Source: Arabidopsis thaliana
Lineage: Eukaryota; Streptophyta; Magnoliopsida; Brassicales; Brassicaceae
NCBI RefSeq assembly: GCF_000001735.4
Contig: NC_003075.7
Location: 8,123,001 to 8,187,000, forward strand
Length of the DNA: 64,000 nt
Direction: 5' to 3'
The position numbers were made by a program, and so were the translations under genes. Shown piece by piece: positions 10,049 through 21,879 of the stretch (its first letter is position 1; every line of letters starts with the position of its first letter). A model generated the notes under the pieces. The model saw nothing but the letters and a program-made list of their open reading frames with translations, was not told the origin of the DNA and searched no databases.

Positions 10049-11867
10049 TTAATGTTCAAGGTGGAACACATACTCCGTCAAGCGTTGTAGCTTCGATGAA
10101 TCCACCTTTTGCTCTCTTTTAACAGCTTGTTTCTTCACACTCGCCATTTGAGAAGCTGCATCCACTGTCCATCCATTCTCTACAACATCTGTGTATATAT
10201 CCAGCAATAAAGAAAACAATTATACTGTTAATTCTGATTCCGTAACATATATGGTTGTCATAAGATTCATGCCTACAATAACACTAAGCTAAGACATTGC
10301 CACAAACTCTTCGACATTTTTCAAAAGTATCAATATAAGAATCAATTCAGTAGAATTCAATAGAAATGTGAAATGAGGTACTTAATCTTTTGTAAGCAAA
10401 GGAAATTGCAGAAAGAAGCTTACAAGTTGTGGCATCATCCTCCGTCATCCCTAGGAAAAGAGCTAAATCATGGATGGTAATTGTGGAGTAGGCAGACAAC
10501 AAAAGCTGAAACATCCTTTTTGTGTAAAGATCTACAACAAAACCAATTCAGAAATAGAATTAGAATCTGATGGAAAGTGACCCATAAAGGTCAGGTGTTG
10601 AACAATTGATGTGGAAAAAGGTACAACTTCACAAAATTCAGATCAACGTTTAGACATTTGGTTGGAAAAGTCTGTCAACTGCTTACTCGTTCCTCCTGTG
10701 TGAGTCTACCTACCTCTCTCTCAGTTAGACCACAGAAGCAACTACTTTCTAATGAAGAAGTGATAAGGCACATACATTGATGAAATTTGATTCAAATTCG
10801 AGTTCCAATAGTTCAATGATAAGATGAAAGGTGGTTCTGTGCATAACAGAAATCCTAAACTAGGCCTCACAAGTTAAAACAATAAAACAACTATTCGATC
10901 TCAATATGTATATCAAAGCTCAAAACCTAAAGAGGGATATGAAGTAATAAAAGTACACAACTACATAAGCAATCAACAAGCTTAGTTCAAGAAACCAATT
11001 CATACTAGCTAAGAAGTCATAAACAGAGAAAAAATTTACCTGAGAAGGCAGCAACCATATCTTTAGCTTCTTGACTCCAATCATAACCCCGAATAGCTTC
11101 ATATACACCTGCATAGTCGTGTGTCCACAGCTTCTGACCAATCCCCCAAGCTGCAACAACTTCAGGCTTCCTCTCCTTGATAGCTGTAGGTATCCTTTTC
11201 CAGAGGAAACGTGCGCTATCACTGCAGTATTTCCAAACAAGCACAGCAAAACATCAAAACCAAATCCATAGTCAAGAAGGCACAACCATAACTCAATAGT
11301 TTCAACATACTACACTCACTATCAATACACAAAGGAAAAAAATGTTAAATGGGTCTCAACAACTACTAACTTGTGTCAAGTTTTAATTTTTCAAATCACT
11401 GGATAGAAACAAGGTAATGTAAAAAGCAGACTTTAGACCTTAGATTCAACCTAGGACCTAGCAATCGAAGTAGTAAGAACAACTTTGACGCGCTAAAATT
11501 CACAAGAGTTCAACGAAACAATCTCTAATTTCATAAAGGAACTAACTTTAGGTTCACAACGCAAACAAATACATCAAAGAAGAAAATAAACTCACCAATC
11601 GTCAACGTAAAAGTAACCCAGAAGATGGATTGCGTAAGGCCAATCATCATGATATTCAATTCCTTCGGAAGCAACCTATAAAAAAAATTAAGAAGCGATA
11701 AATCGAACGATTAACACCACAAAATCCACTTCACAAAACCCTAATGAACATCAGAAACAACGACAGCGAGAGAAATTACGAACCTGAAGCATGAGAGTAT
11801 CGCAGATATCGGCGATTTTGTCAAAGGATTTGGCGGCCAAAGCTTCCTTAACAGGCGAAAGATCCAT
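10049..11867 (-). CDS. CSN8: COP9 signalosome subunit 8 (COP9/FUS7)
   Basis: Five coding exons (11867-11784, 11675-11596, 11221-11040, 10531-10424, 10188-10049) encode 197 aa starting MDLSPVKEALAAKSFDKIAD. All introns are GT-AG. The protein is an all-helical PCI-domain subunit of the COP9 signalosome. That nuclear complex removes NEDD8 from cullins and represses photomorphogenesis in darkness. I recognise it as Arabidopsis COP9 (At4g14110) from the sequence. Pieces of exons 4 and 5 recur at 3434-3500 and 1185-1260, so the locus took part in a local duplication. It diverges from the gene at 12185 across a shared 317 bp region. Confidence 0.97.
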
Positions 11868-12184
11868 GACTTGTTTCGATTGCACTACTCTCGAAGCTTT
11901 TGCGAAGATGACAATTCTACTCCCAAAACCACTCCAGGGAAAAGAAAAATAAATTCTGTGAGATTTACAGGTTTTAATAATCTTTTCAATACGGTTTACT
12001 TAAACCGACCAAAAAATTGACCAAACACAAGAGGATAAATGGGCCAAGCCCACTAAGCCTTAGTTTCCCGCCAAACATCATAAAGCCACCCGGTCTGTTC
12101 CCGCCAAAATAACAAACAGTCTCTCTCACTCTCACACACACTCTCTCTCTCTCTCTGTAGCTCTCTCTTGGCGCGAGTTCTACC
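11868..12184. promoter_or_regulatory. Shared divergent promoter region, CSN8 and the plus-strand gene
   Basis: The two start codons, facing away from each other, are 317 bp apart. The plus-strand leader (12120-12174) is a CT-rich tract (ctctctctctct), common in Arabidopsis 5'UTRs of broadly expressed genes. Two site II-like words (gggcc/aagccca) occur at about 12040-12055. No TATA box is obvious on either side. Confidence 0.5.
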
Positions 12185-13812
12185 ATGGCCGAATCAGATC
12201 CTATATTGAGGAAGAAGATGCGATTTTCGTCTTCTTCAGTTCGTTATACTACCTCTCAGAACCTTATGGCAAGCAAATTACGAACTCAGAGCAATCGTTC
12301 CTCCGTTCGATTTGCATCCCCATTGTCTCACATTGTCACGGATCTTCGTCACCATCATGCGTCACCGATCAAAGGGAAAATTGTTACTCAAATGCCCCGA
12401 ACTTGTTCTCGTGTCACCGTGAAGAATCTGTGTCTCAGACGCGTATTCTCTCCTAGTTCCATCTCTAGTGATTGGGACTTTCATGTGAAAGGGGGAAATC
12501 TAACCAAGGAGCTAAATGTGGAATCTCCTTGCGATACTCCGAATTCTAATGGTAATTCTTATTTTAAGGTCTTTTTCTTGTACAAGTTTTTCTAAGAAAA
12601 TTTAGGAGAATGTTGATATAATGAAGGTGGAATTAGGAAATTTCAATATCTGTTTAGAAACTATAATGATTACACAATGGTGAAAACAGTTATGAGAGAA
12701 GGAAGCAAATATCTTGTTGATGGATTAGTGGCTACTGGAGGTGATTTAGAAGTAGTGGAATGCTCACAAACGACGCCACCGGATTTAGGAATGTTCACCG
12801 GTGAGCTTTCTTTGGTGAAAAATGAAGCAGGTTCTATCAATCAAGAGATCAGTGAGGTCTCTGGGAAGAAAGTTGGTACCAATCTCGGCAGCAAAGTGGT
12901 ATGTTTTTTACTCATGGTTTTATAGCAAATGATGCGTTTAAACTACAATATTGGCTTTTCGTTGGTTGCTTAATTTTCTTCTTGTGATATGTATACAGAT
13001 TCGTCATCCGGAAAAGATTTTCAAGAACCCTGGCTCTGTGAGCTATAGAAGAATGCTTCCTTACTTGATGGAAGCTGCAGATGTTACCCGAGATGGTGAT
13101 GCAAAAGATCCTAAGGATGAAAGAGGTGAATTGATGGCAGCAAATTACCGACTTCCTGAAACCGTATCTGCCAATAGCTTTGTTAAAGCTCATGGAAACA
13201 ATAGCCCTTTCAAGAAGATGACTTCATCCAGTGGCAACAAAATTTCTGTATGATCTGTTTTTTTTTAAGAAGCTGCAGTCTTGTTCCTTATTTAAGAATC
13301 TGTTTTTGACATTTTCCCTGTTGTGACATGAAACAGCTGTGCTGCCGGCGCAAGCTATTTAAAGTGCCAGGTTCTGTAAATTACAGAAGAATGCTTTCAT
13401 ATCTCAAAGAGAACTCAGAGGATAATCATGGTTAGTCTCTTTATATTCATGTTTAGCACACGGTATAATTCAATGTCAGTACTAGTCAGATAATAATACT
13501 GTCTTCTGTGGCTTGGTAAATTGTAAGATAGTATAAATGCATGATATTAGCTTGTATTGAAATTATAAAGTCAGAATTGGTAGCCTTAGAAATTGATGTC
13601 TCTTTTCTTTCATTGTTCTTCTAGGAACTCCTGAAACCACGCATACAGATCCTCAGAAGAATATAGAGGAGAATGCTTCAGCTATTGAGGCTAAAGGGGC
13701 ATCAAATGAAGTTACAGATTTAGATACATGCTCTAACAACGTTGAGACGCCACTAGCTGATCCAAAGAATGAGCAAGAAACTCAACTTTTGTTAGCTGAG
13801 TTTAGCTGTTAG
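12185..13812 (+). CDS. Uncharacterised protein with duplicated PGSV-YRRML motif (At4g14120-like)
   Basis: Five exons (12185-12551, 12690-12898, 12999-13247, 13337-13430, 13625-13812) give 368 aa. The start context accATGG is strong. The N-terminus is basic and serine-rich, probably nuclear by composition. A short motif occurs twice, each at an exon start: KIFKNPGSVSYRRMLPYL (about residues 197-214) and KLFKVPGSVNYRRMLSYL (about 281-298). The C-terminus is acidic. I know of no function. A paralogue probably lies on chromosome 3 next to XTH16, as part of the alpha genome duplication (memory). The repeat looks like a paired interaction motif, but this is inference. Confidence 0.85.
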
Positions 13813-14160
13813 TGTTAATCAGTTAGTAACAAAGTCATGTATATAGGGTTTAAGCGTATTTGACTTGTTTACACAGAGCTTGTTCATCTAGGTACTTGTA
13901 GTTGTAGGTCAAAGAACTGAAACGAAAACATTAGAGGTACCTATGCATTAGACTTGTTGATTCTTATGTCTCCATATTTTTCTGATTGTCCTTTATTGGT
14001 AAGTGAAAGACAATAGTAGTCTCTTTAAAGGTTTAATTTCAGTTGTTTTATATTTTGAAACCAGGAATGCTTTATTGATCTTGACAATGTACAATGGAAT
14101 AACAGAGGAATTTAAGAATTGCATCAAACAAGCAGAGAAATATGAGGTAATATGTGTTCA

Positions 14161-15196
14161 TCAGACTCTGGACTTCTTGCATTCTGGAGGGAATCCACGA
14201 GGGAACCTTTTGAGATCAGAGCAATAATTATAGATCATGAAGTATTTCTGAACCCATCTGAGTCTCCTCCTGCCATAAGCATTGAGCTCGGTTGCCACTT
14301 GCAATTTACCATCACCAAAAGAACTCTTGAATTTAGGGTCACATCCTGAAGAGGCTGTGCAAGCCGCAGCGTTGAATCCTCTGTAGTAAGCTGTGAAAGG
14401 AGCCTTGGACCAGTCAGTCTTGACTAGACCACCTCTCGTGGCCCAATCGTCTGCATTCCACAGGCTAGAGTAGATCCTCATGGGTTGACTCTTTGGGAAA
14501 GGAACGCCGAGCTTCTCTGCATTGTTGAACACTCTAATGGGTAAATTGTCCACCAAGAATCTGCAGAGACAAGAACAAGAGAGTCAAGATCTACGTCTTT
14601 CACTTATTGTTAGAGAAAATAGATCGATGGATGTTTACATGATGTGTTGGGGTCTCCAGACAATGGAGTAAGTGTGGAAGTTCTTGGTTGGGTCGAACCA
14701 GAGATAAAACTGTTGCTCTCTGTCTCCTTTCCCTTGAGCAAAGACATTGGTGTGAAGAACATAAGGCTTCCCTGTCTCGTTACCTAGAAACTCAAAGTCT
14801 ATCTCGTCATGTGTTGCTCCTTGTGAAGACAACTGCAAACATGTACGTTCAAACAAATTTAGAAAAGAGTCTCTTCAGTTTTAGCAACATTATGAGTGAG
14901 TGTGAGTTTGAAAACGCTACGTAGTAAGCAGTGACGGTGCCGGCCGAGTTTCCGGCGACAAGTTTGAGCTGCATATCGATCCGACCGAACAAATACTCTT
15001 TTTTGGATTTGAAACCTGACCCGGAAACCTGGTCCAGCGACAAAGACAGCATATTTCCTCCGTTGAAGATTTTGCCTCTGTGGTCACCCCAAGTGAGGTC
15101 AAACTCGTCGAAGAAGTTGCTTGCGTAGGCCGAACCGAACAATGTCACAAGAAGAACAGTCGCCACGATGGTGGTGAGGCTCGAACTTGGACCCAT
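14161..15196 (-). CDS. XTH15: Xyloglucan endotransglucosylase/hydrolase 15 (XTR7)
   Basis: Three exons (15196-14921, 14832-14639, 14560-14161) encode 289 aa. A signal peptide covers about residues 1-25 ([19 protein letters not shown]). The GH16 catalytic motif [10 protein letters not shown] is at 100-109, followed directly by the conserved N-glycosylation site NET. The C-terminal XET domain has the expected cysteines (CTASSGC and the pair in the last 25 residues). The enzyme acts in the cell wall, cutting xyloglucan and rejoining it to another chain. I recognise it as XTH15 (At4g14130). A TATA element (tatatatatgc on the minus strand) lies near 15300-15312, and a MITE sits 140 bp upstream of the start codon. 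Confidence 0.96.
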
Positions 15197-15336
15197 TTGG
15201 GTTTGGTTGATAGAAATGAAAGTTGTGGGGGTGAGTTTGGAAACTAAAAGAAGATGAGAGCTTTGTGTTTTGGTGTGAGATGAGTTTTAAGAAGGAGATA
15301 TGCATATATATAGGTGGAGAAGCATTGGGAAGCTAA

Positions 15337-15554
15337 GACCAACTCCAGCAGTAGTTTCTTAGTAGAAACTCATACAATTTTAAAAAATAAAAATATTGAA
15401 AAGTTAAGAAACAGATGAGAGAAAATCTCTAAAATTCCTAATATTAGGATCGTTTCTATTACTCATATAAGTTGGTTTTTTGGATGTAAAAGTAAAATAT
15501 TAATACATTTTGTTTTCTTAGAAACTACATGAATCCTATACAATGGAGTTGCTC
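15337..15554. mobile_element. PIF/Harbinger-type MITE in the XTH15 promoter
   Basis: This 218 bp element is flanked by the trinucleotide TAA on both sides (15334-15336 and 15555-15557). The terminal inverted repeat is gaccaactcc on the left and gagcaactcc on the right read in reverse, and homology continues inside around gtagtttct. A 3 bp TWA target duplication is typical of PIF/Harbinger. It has no coding content. Confidence 0.75.
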
Positions 15555-15557
15555 TAA

Positions 15558-18500
15558 CTTAACCAGATTGTGTTTTGACATTTATTTGCTCATTTTCAAT
15601 AGTAAATAGCTCATAATAATTGCATCTTATTGCATTATTGAGAAACTCATCATTAGTATTTCCTTTATTCTCATGATCAGGCCTATTTTAATATGGATGG
15701 AATTTTGAAACAAAATAGAAAAAAGAAAAGAGAAAATGAAAGCTGTCCAAAAGAAAGAGAACAAAAAAAGAGTGTGTGAGCTGAGAACACTGAGTACTGA
15801 GTTCGTAATCACTCAGTCGATAGCTGTTGCCAGCTCTTCTGCTACACCCATCATACCTCGAGCCTCCTTTTTTATTTTGTTATAGGCTTTTAAATTTTTC
15901 TTCTTTTAATAAAATTTTAATCTACATTGAAATGATCAAATTATTTAACTCACTATAGTATTGTTTTTAGAGTGAGGATAGAAAAGCTAATAATACATCA
16001 TTCCATGAATTTGATCGCATCCTCCTACATAGTGATTAAACAAATTTTTTTGTACAAAAGCTATATCTTTTCTTTTTACATTAATATTAAAATATATTAA
16101 AGAAACCTGAAAACGTTTTTACAAGAACTTGAAACTTAGGATTTGACATCCCCAAGATGCAAACCACAACCAATAAATCAACATTGTAGCGTCGACCACA
16201 CCATTCTCTCTTATGGATGAAATCCTATTTCGAATAATCTTGTAGCTTTGTAACAAATCATTTGGAAATTGTAATGGAACTAGAAAACTATTCTATGTAA
16301 TATACAAGGATCGTCTATTGAAACCAATCAAATCCATATTGTTCTGTATATAATAATAGTTTGCAGGACAAAAACGAGAAATCATAAAGGGTTACTAATA
16401 TTTATGATTGGAGAACTTCCCCATGCTTTTCAAGTTTAGTATAGTTTATCAAAAAGATTTAGTAAATTTTCTGTTTTTTTAGTCTCATATAGGTTATATT
16501 CTTAAATAGACTATTCGGCCTTTTTTTTTGGGCAAATTGACAAACGTTTGTAAACTAGGTTTCTCCTCTGTGGATCAGTTATCCGTAATTGAATTTGCTT
16601 AACAAAACAATTAGTAAGAATCACTATAACATTAAATTAGATTTTATTTTATTTTCCTAAAGTTATAGGAACATTTCTCAACCTAATTTTAAGATTTCAG
16701 GATTTTGATAATATTAATGAAAAAAACTTAGAGAAAGTATTACACTCTGGAAACTTTTTAAAAGTAATCACATAAGTTACCTTTTTGTTTTTTTAAGGAG
16801 GCCACACCAGTTTATTATATTAGCTAGCTTTCCCACTTTTCTATCGTTTATGGTGTGGCATAGTTAAACTATTAATTACCGAAATAATTAGGAGAAAACG
16901 ACAAGGTAACCCATATACTATTTTGTAACAATTTAAAAGATCAATAATGCTCGTTTTTGTTTCTAGTATTGGAAATGAGAAAGTGGACGACATGAAAAAG
17001 AAAAAACAAAAGCAAGAATGGGAGTGAGACAAGCTGGCATGGAAATGGCCACTCTTCTCCCTTTGTACTTTGTGTTATCTTATGTCTTAGATTTAGTGCT
17101 ACATCCGACGTGTCACTTCCCTCGTACCTCCTTCACGTGTGACTGTGACCTAACGGACTCTTCGATCTCTATCTATTCCAGCCGGCATGCGGGCATGGCA
17201 TGGCATGCAAATACAATGAAATCCAATTAATTCCGATTACACAATTGTTTTTTTACGGGTTTACGGTAACATAAGTTTTCTTATAATTAATCTGTCGAAT
17301 ATATCTATAATTTATATGATTAGTATAGACAATAGACAAAGTGCCGTTTCATTAAACTATATTAGACCAAGTTTTTTATTCAGAGAATATGTTCTTGTTA
17401 CTTTTATGATACCAAAAGAGATTTGTGTTCGATTCTTAAATCGTGATATTTTCCACCAACTCATTTTCAAAGTTTTAGTGTCTAATTTTATGATTTTGTA
17501 GGTTCTGGTTAGTCCGCATATATGTACCTCAAATAAAAACAACAAAAGAGCGTTTGACTTCTTTATTTTTTTTCGTTTATACGTCAATAATTATTGTGGA
17601 GTAGTATTTTTTAGGTTTTTTAAAACAGATATATTCAGCTTCTCCGGCCTTTAGGTTTTCCGTTTATACGGTATGAAGTACACACACAAAAAAACATAAC
17701 ATTGCATTTAAGAAAAAATCATATGCTCTGGAAATGAGAGGCCATTGGATAGATTGTAGGTTAAAAATTTTTTCACCCTCAAATTTTGAATTGACATTAT
17801 CGATCGAAAAAATGAAAATTGTATATTGAATTTCGGAGTATTGACTAGAGAATTTTAAAAAAATTCATGCATGACCGGTGGATTTTGTTTGAATGTGGCC
17901 ATTTAAAGAGGCAACACATTTTGGTATTCAAGTATGGTTCCTGAATCCTGACTAATAAATAAGAAAATATAGATAGTTGTTGCCAGTATAAATTAACAAG
18001 AGTAATGGATAAGGTGGTGTGGTCCGTCTCTCAAGTCACAAACTCATAACAAATTTAAATTATTAAACTAACGAGTTCTTTGTCCTGTCTTACAAAACTC
18101 GAAATGCATGCAGATTCATGGAATTTCGGAATTAACACGGCATCCGTATATGTATATGTATAAATTCATGATTACATTAAAAATATTTTAAATCTTAGAT
18201 GGGATCTTAATTATATCACTCATATCTTAAAATCTAGTAAAAAAAAATTATTCGTTTTGAGTCAAAAAAAATAAAATAAAGGTCTTACCAAGATTTAGAT
18301 GACTTACGCCGTCACACCCATACGAATTATTAATAATGGAGGTGTATGCATAAAAGCTTCGTCTGTGAATTGATACTCGCTTCGAAATCAGAAATAAAGC
18401 TCATTGCCTTATGAAAGAAAAAGAAAACATTTTGGAAGAACGACGGAAGTTGCGTTTTCGATTTTTTAAAATGCGACGGAAGTTTGTAAATACAAAATTG

Positions 18501-18689
18501 TAATCATGAATGTCTACATTATTTAAATTAAATACACTAAAACAAAGTCTATGCGATATTAGACGGTTAAAATTATCGTTTAGGCGTCGTCTTAATGCCT
18601 AAAGCCTAATCCGAATGTAGACAACCGTTTAGACTGCCTTTTAAAACATTATTCTTTCGATAATGTTTGTGTTATAGTTTTTAAAAACA
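15558..18689. other. Gene-free AT-rich spacer
   Basis: No supported gene was found here. The longest open frames are under 80 codons and look like chance. Between 18555 and 18650 there is a segment (ccgtttagactgcctttt) related to one at 21640-21720. Near 17170-17215 there is a small run of ggcatg/gcatgc palindromes. I see nothing else of note. Confidence 0.6.
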
Positions 18690-20340
18690 ATGGTTTGTGA
18701 AGATGGTTCTGCGCACAATATCGACAAGTTCGATGGAACATACTATTCGTTATGGAGGATGTTGATCGTAGTCTAGAGATGTTGTGGTGGGTTAAAAAAG
18801 TCTTGCCCGACCTGAATCTAAAATAAACCCGCCTACCAAAAGCCCAAATTTAGAAAACTCAGATGGATTTTTGATTTAATGGGTAAAGCCCGAAAAAACC
18901 CGATTGTTCCGAGACTATCCGTGGATACCCAACTTGGTTTCTATCATTTTCTTAGTGTTTATGTTTATATGTATGTTGTATCTTTTTTTTTATAAACTAA
19001 GCTGGTATGTAAATATATTATGTAAATTTCGTTTCACTGCAAAATAATAATAATTTGTATCTCAAAGTAAACAAGAGAAACTTAAAAAGTAATAAAAAAT
19101 CTGAAAATCAATTTAAAACAGAAATACAAAAGTAGTTGAAAAAAATCTAAATAACATCTTCTCATACTCTAGAGCTACTTGCTACTGATGTAGTAGCTTC
19201 AATTCCATCATCAAAGTATTCTTGAATGTCACCTACAATTAGAAGATTTATATCAACAAATGAAAAAAAAATAAGTATAAAAAAATAGACTATTTTTTTT
19301 ACCTTCCAACTCTGCAAAACCACGCAACCAGTTTCTAGTACATAACAAAATCAAACTAGAGTTTGGTTTTTCAAGTGAAACTAGAGTTTGGTTTTTCAAG
19401 GAGATGACGAGAGACTTCCGGCGGTGTAGACGGCGGCGACTCCGACGGTGACTTCGGCGGTGACTCTGACGGTGCAGACGGCGGAGAGAAGAAGAGGTCG
19501 AGAGATATCGGGAGAGAGACGGATGTTGTGGTGGTGGCAAAATTTTGGGGAAAAAAAAGAATTTAGGATTTTTCAATAAAATTGGCTATTGGGCTATTGG
19601 GCCTTTAACATACTAAAATAATAAGTTAAAACCCACGGGTACCCATAACTTAGTAGGGTAAAATCCGTGTAAGACTTTAATGAAATGGGACCTGTCCATT
19701 TAAAACCCATGTTTTATTTTATACAAAAAGTAGATTAATGGGCTTAAAATTTTAGGTGGGTTTCGGGTACTCAGTGAGTTTTAACCCATTATTAACATCC
19801 CTAGATCATCTATATAGAGTAAAAAGTTTCATCAAACGTTGGAGAAGAAGCATGAGACGATGAGTTTAGATGACTGAAATATTTTTGATAGACAAGTTAT
19901 GGATGTAAGCAAGTTAACAACTATCAAAGAATGTTGCGCATCACTTCGCGAAAGAAATGTCTATAGAGGGGTTAGTGAAAGTTCTCTCAGATTTATATGA
20001 GAAACCTTCTGCCAACATGCAATAATGTTTTTCTCATGAAGAAGCTCTTCTAATTGAAGATCAAAGATGGTAGTCTTGTTCCCAACGCACGTTAATGAGT
20101 TCAACACGATTATCAACCAACTGTCTTCGCTTGAAATCGAGTAATTGATGATGAGGTGCGCACTTTGATTTTGGCATTCCTACCAAATAGTTGGGAGCCC
20201 TTGAGAGTAGCGATTAGTAACTTTGTTGGTAATGAGAAGCTTAAATTCATTGATTTTCAAGATCGAAATCTTGGTGAGGACAACATAGGTCATATCCCTG
20301 AACAACATAAAATTAATCGAAGGATAGATACATGAGAAAC
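18690..20340 (+). mobile_element. Decayed Ty1/copia gag relic, split by a hAT-like insertion
   Basis: The first part (18690-18765) encodes an IDKFDGTYYSLWRM-like string typical of the start of copia gag. After about 1 kb of foreign DNA, gag resumes (19804-20320). Translations include SIEGLVKVLSDLYEKPSANM, FNTIINQLSS-like and SWEPLRVAISNFVGNEKLKF blocks, broken by stops and frameshifts. No LTRs, protease, integrase or reverse transcriptase are visible, so only a dead gag fragment remains. Confidence 0.8.
18774..19803. mobile_element. Non-autonomous hAT-like element nested in copia gag
   Basis: The ends form an imperfect inverted repeat: tagagatgttgtggtgggtt on the left, tagggatgttaataatgggt on the right read in reverse, both continuing into aaaa. 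Flanks ttgatcgt and tagatcat agree at 6 of 8 positions and may be an aged 8 bp target duplication. The insertion separates two halves of one gag frame. Inside (19380-19510) is a GC-richer block of ggcggtgac-like repeats with a 107-codon minus-strand frame, perhaps captured gene sequence. No transposase is visible. Confidence 0.65.
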
Positions 20341-21879
20341 TTCAACGAGTTCTTAAACAAATTTGTTATAAATAAATTTAATATATAAGTACCATTAAAT
20401 ATGTTAAGTAACATATTAATGATATTAATAAACCATTTTAATATTGCATAAAGTTTTACAACCATTGTCATCATATCCTCTTTTTCTATAGGTGTTACTA
20501 GCTCTCATCTCAAGGTCTCCACCATACTCTTTAATTAACCGGCTATTATTTATTTTAATAGTAACACATTTGTTCAAAATAACACTAGATGTTTTACGGA
20601 TGGTGATTTTAAGATGTTTAGATATTTATAACAGAAAGTCAGGTCGATCCAACATTCTTTCATGCCCTACACAAATAAACATATTATGGCCTGTAATTTT
20701 TGTTTTTACAAATTCACAAATCATAGTAATAAAGAAAAGATCATACTAAACCTTAAATAATAAAACAGTTTTTAAATTCATTAGCAGTTTGTAAAAAGAG
20801 AAAAAAGAAAAGAAAAAATTATATCCATTTTTTTTTGGTAAGGGATAGGGGACAAAGTCCCTTACCGTTTGTTAAGAAAACTTAAAAGAAATTAGAAAGG
20901 AACGATTCAAGTTTTAGTTATAAAAAAACTTCAAAAAAATATATCATTTAAATATAGCTCTAGTTACATTTTTACCTGTAAAATCACTCATCAATTAGTC
21001 AAGTTTTTCACACAAAAATCATTCGATCATGTCTAGTTGCCTACAAACAAGTAAACCAAAAATCGCATGCCCTTTACCTACGAATGACTAATATAATTTA
21101 AAATTGCAAACTAATTAGATTTAAAGCAAAGTTGCAAAATTAAAGTCCAGACACAAAACCTAGAGAGACTTCAGACTTTTTCTTTAGTAATCAAACTCGA
21201 TTTTGCAAGTTTAGTATTTTACGTTTTTTAAAACCAAATTTTTACCAAACAAAATTCATTAACTAGACGTAAATTTAGCTAAAAACCACAAAATATAATG
21301 AAAGGAAGCTAAAAAAAAATATATATATATATATAATGAAAGCCTATATTATTTTTTATTTTATCATAAAAGGCTTATAAAAGTTTTTTGTAAAACATGT
21401 TCTATTAACTTTGATGTCCTAAGCCATAACTTCTCTTGATTTTGTGGTGGGCCAGACCTAAAACATTAAAAATATGATATTATATATAAAAATATGATAT
21501 CAGAAAAATAAAACTATTAATTTGTAAACAAAACTTAACTGACATTTTACTTTCTTTCATATAATATATGAACGTTTTTAACTATGTACATGAAAATAAA
21601 ACATAACTTAAAATTAGAAAACTACATTAAAACGAGATCTATATAATTTTTGGCCGTCGAAACGATCGTCTAAACGTTATCCAGAGAACCTAGATGACCG
21701 TCTAGACTGTTTTTAAGAACATATGACAATGTTTTATAAACATAAGTATATTTGTCATAATGTTTAACATAATAGTTTTGAAAAGAGAGAACAAAGTGCA
21801 ACACTGTTGTTATATAATACAATTTTTTATTAACTATTGAAAATATGAGATTTCCATGGGATATTGCACAAAAGCTAAA
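20341..21879. other. Gene-free AT-rich spacer
   Basis: No gene was found here. It includes a short hairpin (gtaagggataggggacaaagtcccttac, about 20838-20865), an (AT)n run at about 21319-21335, and at 21640-21720 a segment (gaccgtctagactgtttttaag) related to 18555-18650, so related sequences bracket the retroelement nest. Confidence 0.55.

Noticed and set aside
19253..19576. 107-codon minus-strand frame as a real gene
   Set aside because: It is low-complexity arginine/serine/histidine sequence inside a transposon-like element, with no leader or homologue known to me.
20838..20865. Hairpin gtaaggga...tcccttac as a miRNA precursor
   Set aside because: The stem is only about eight pairs with a short loop, too small for a plant miRNA precursor.
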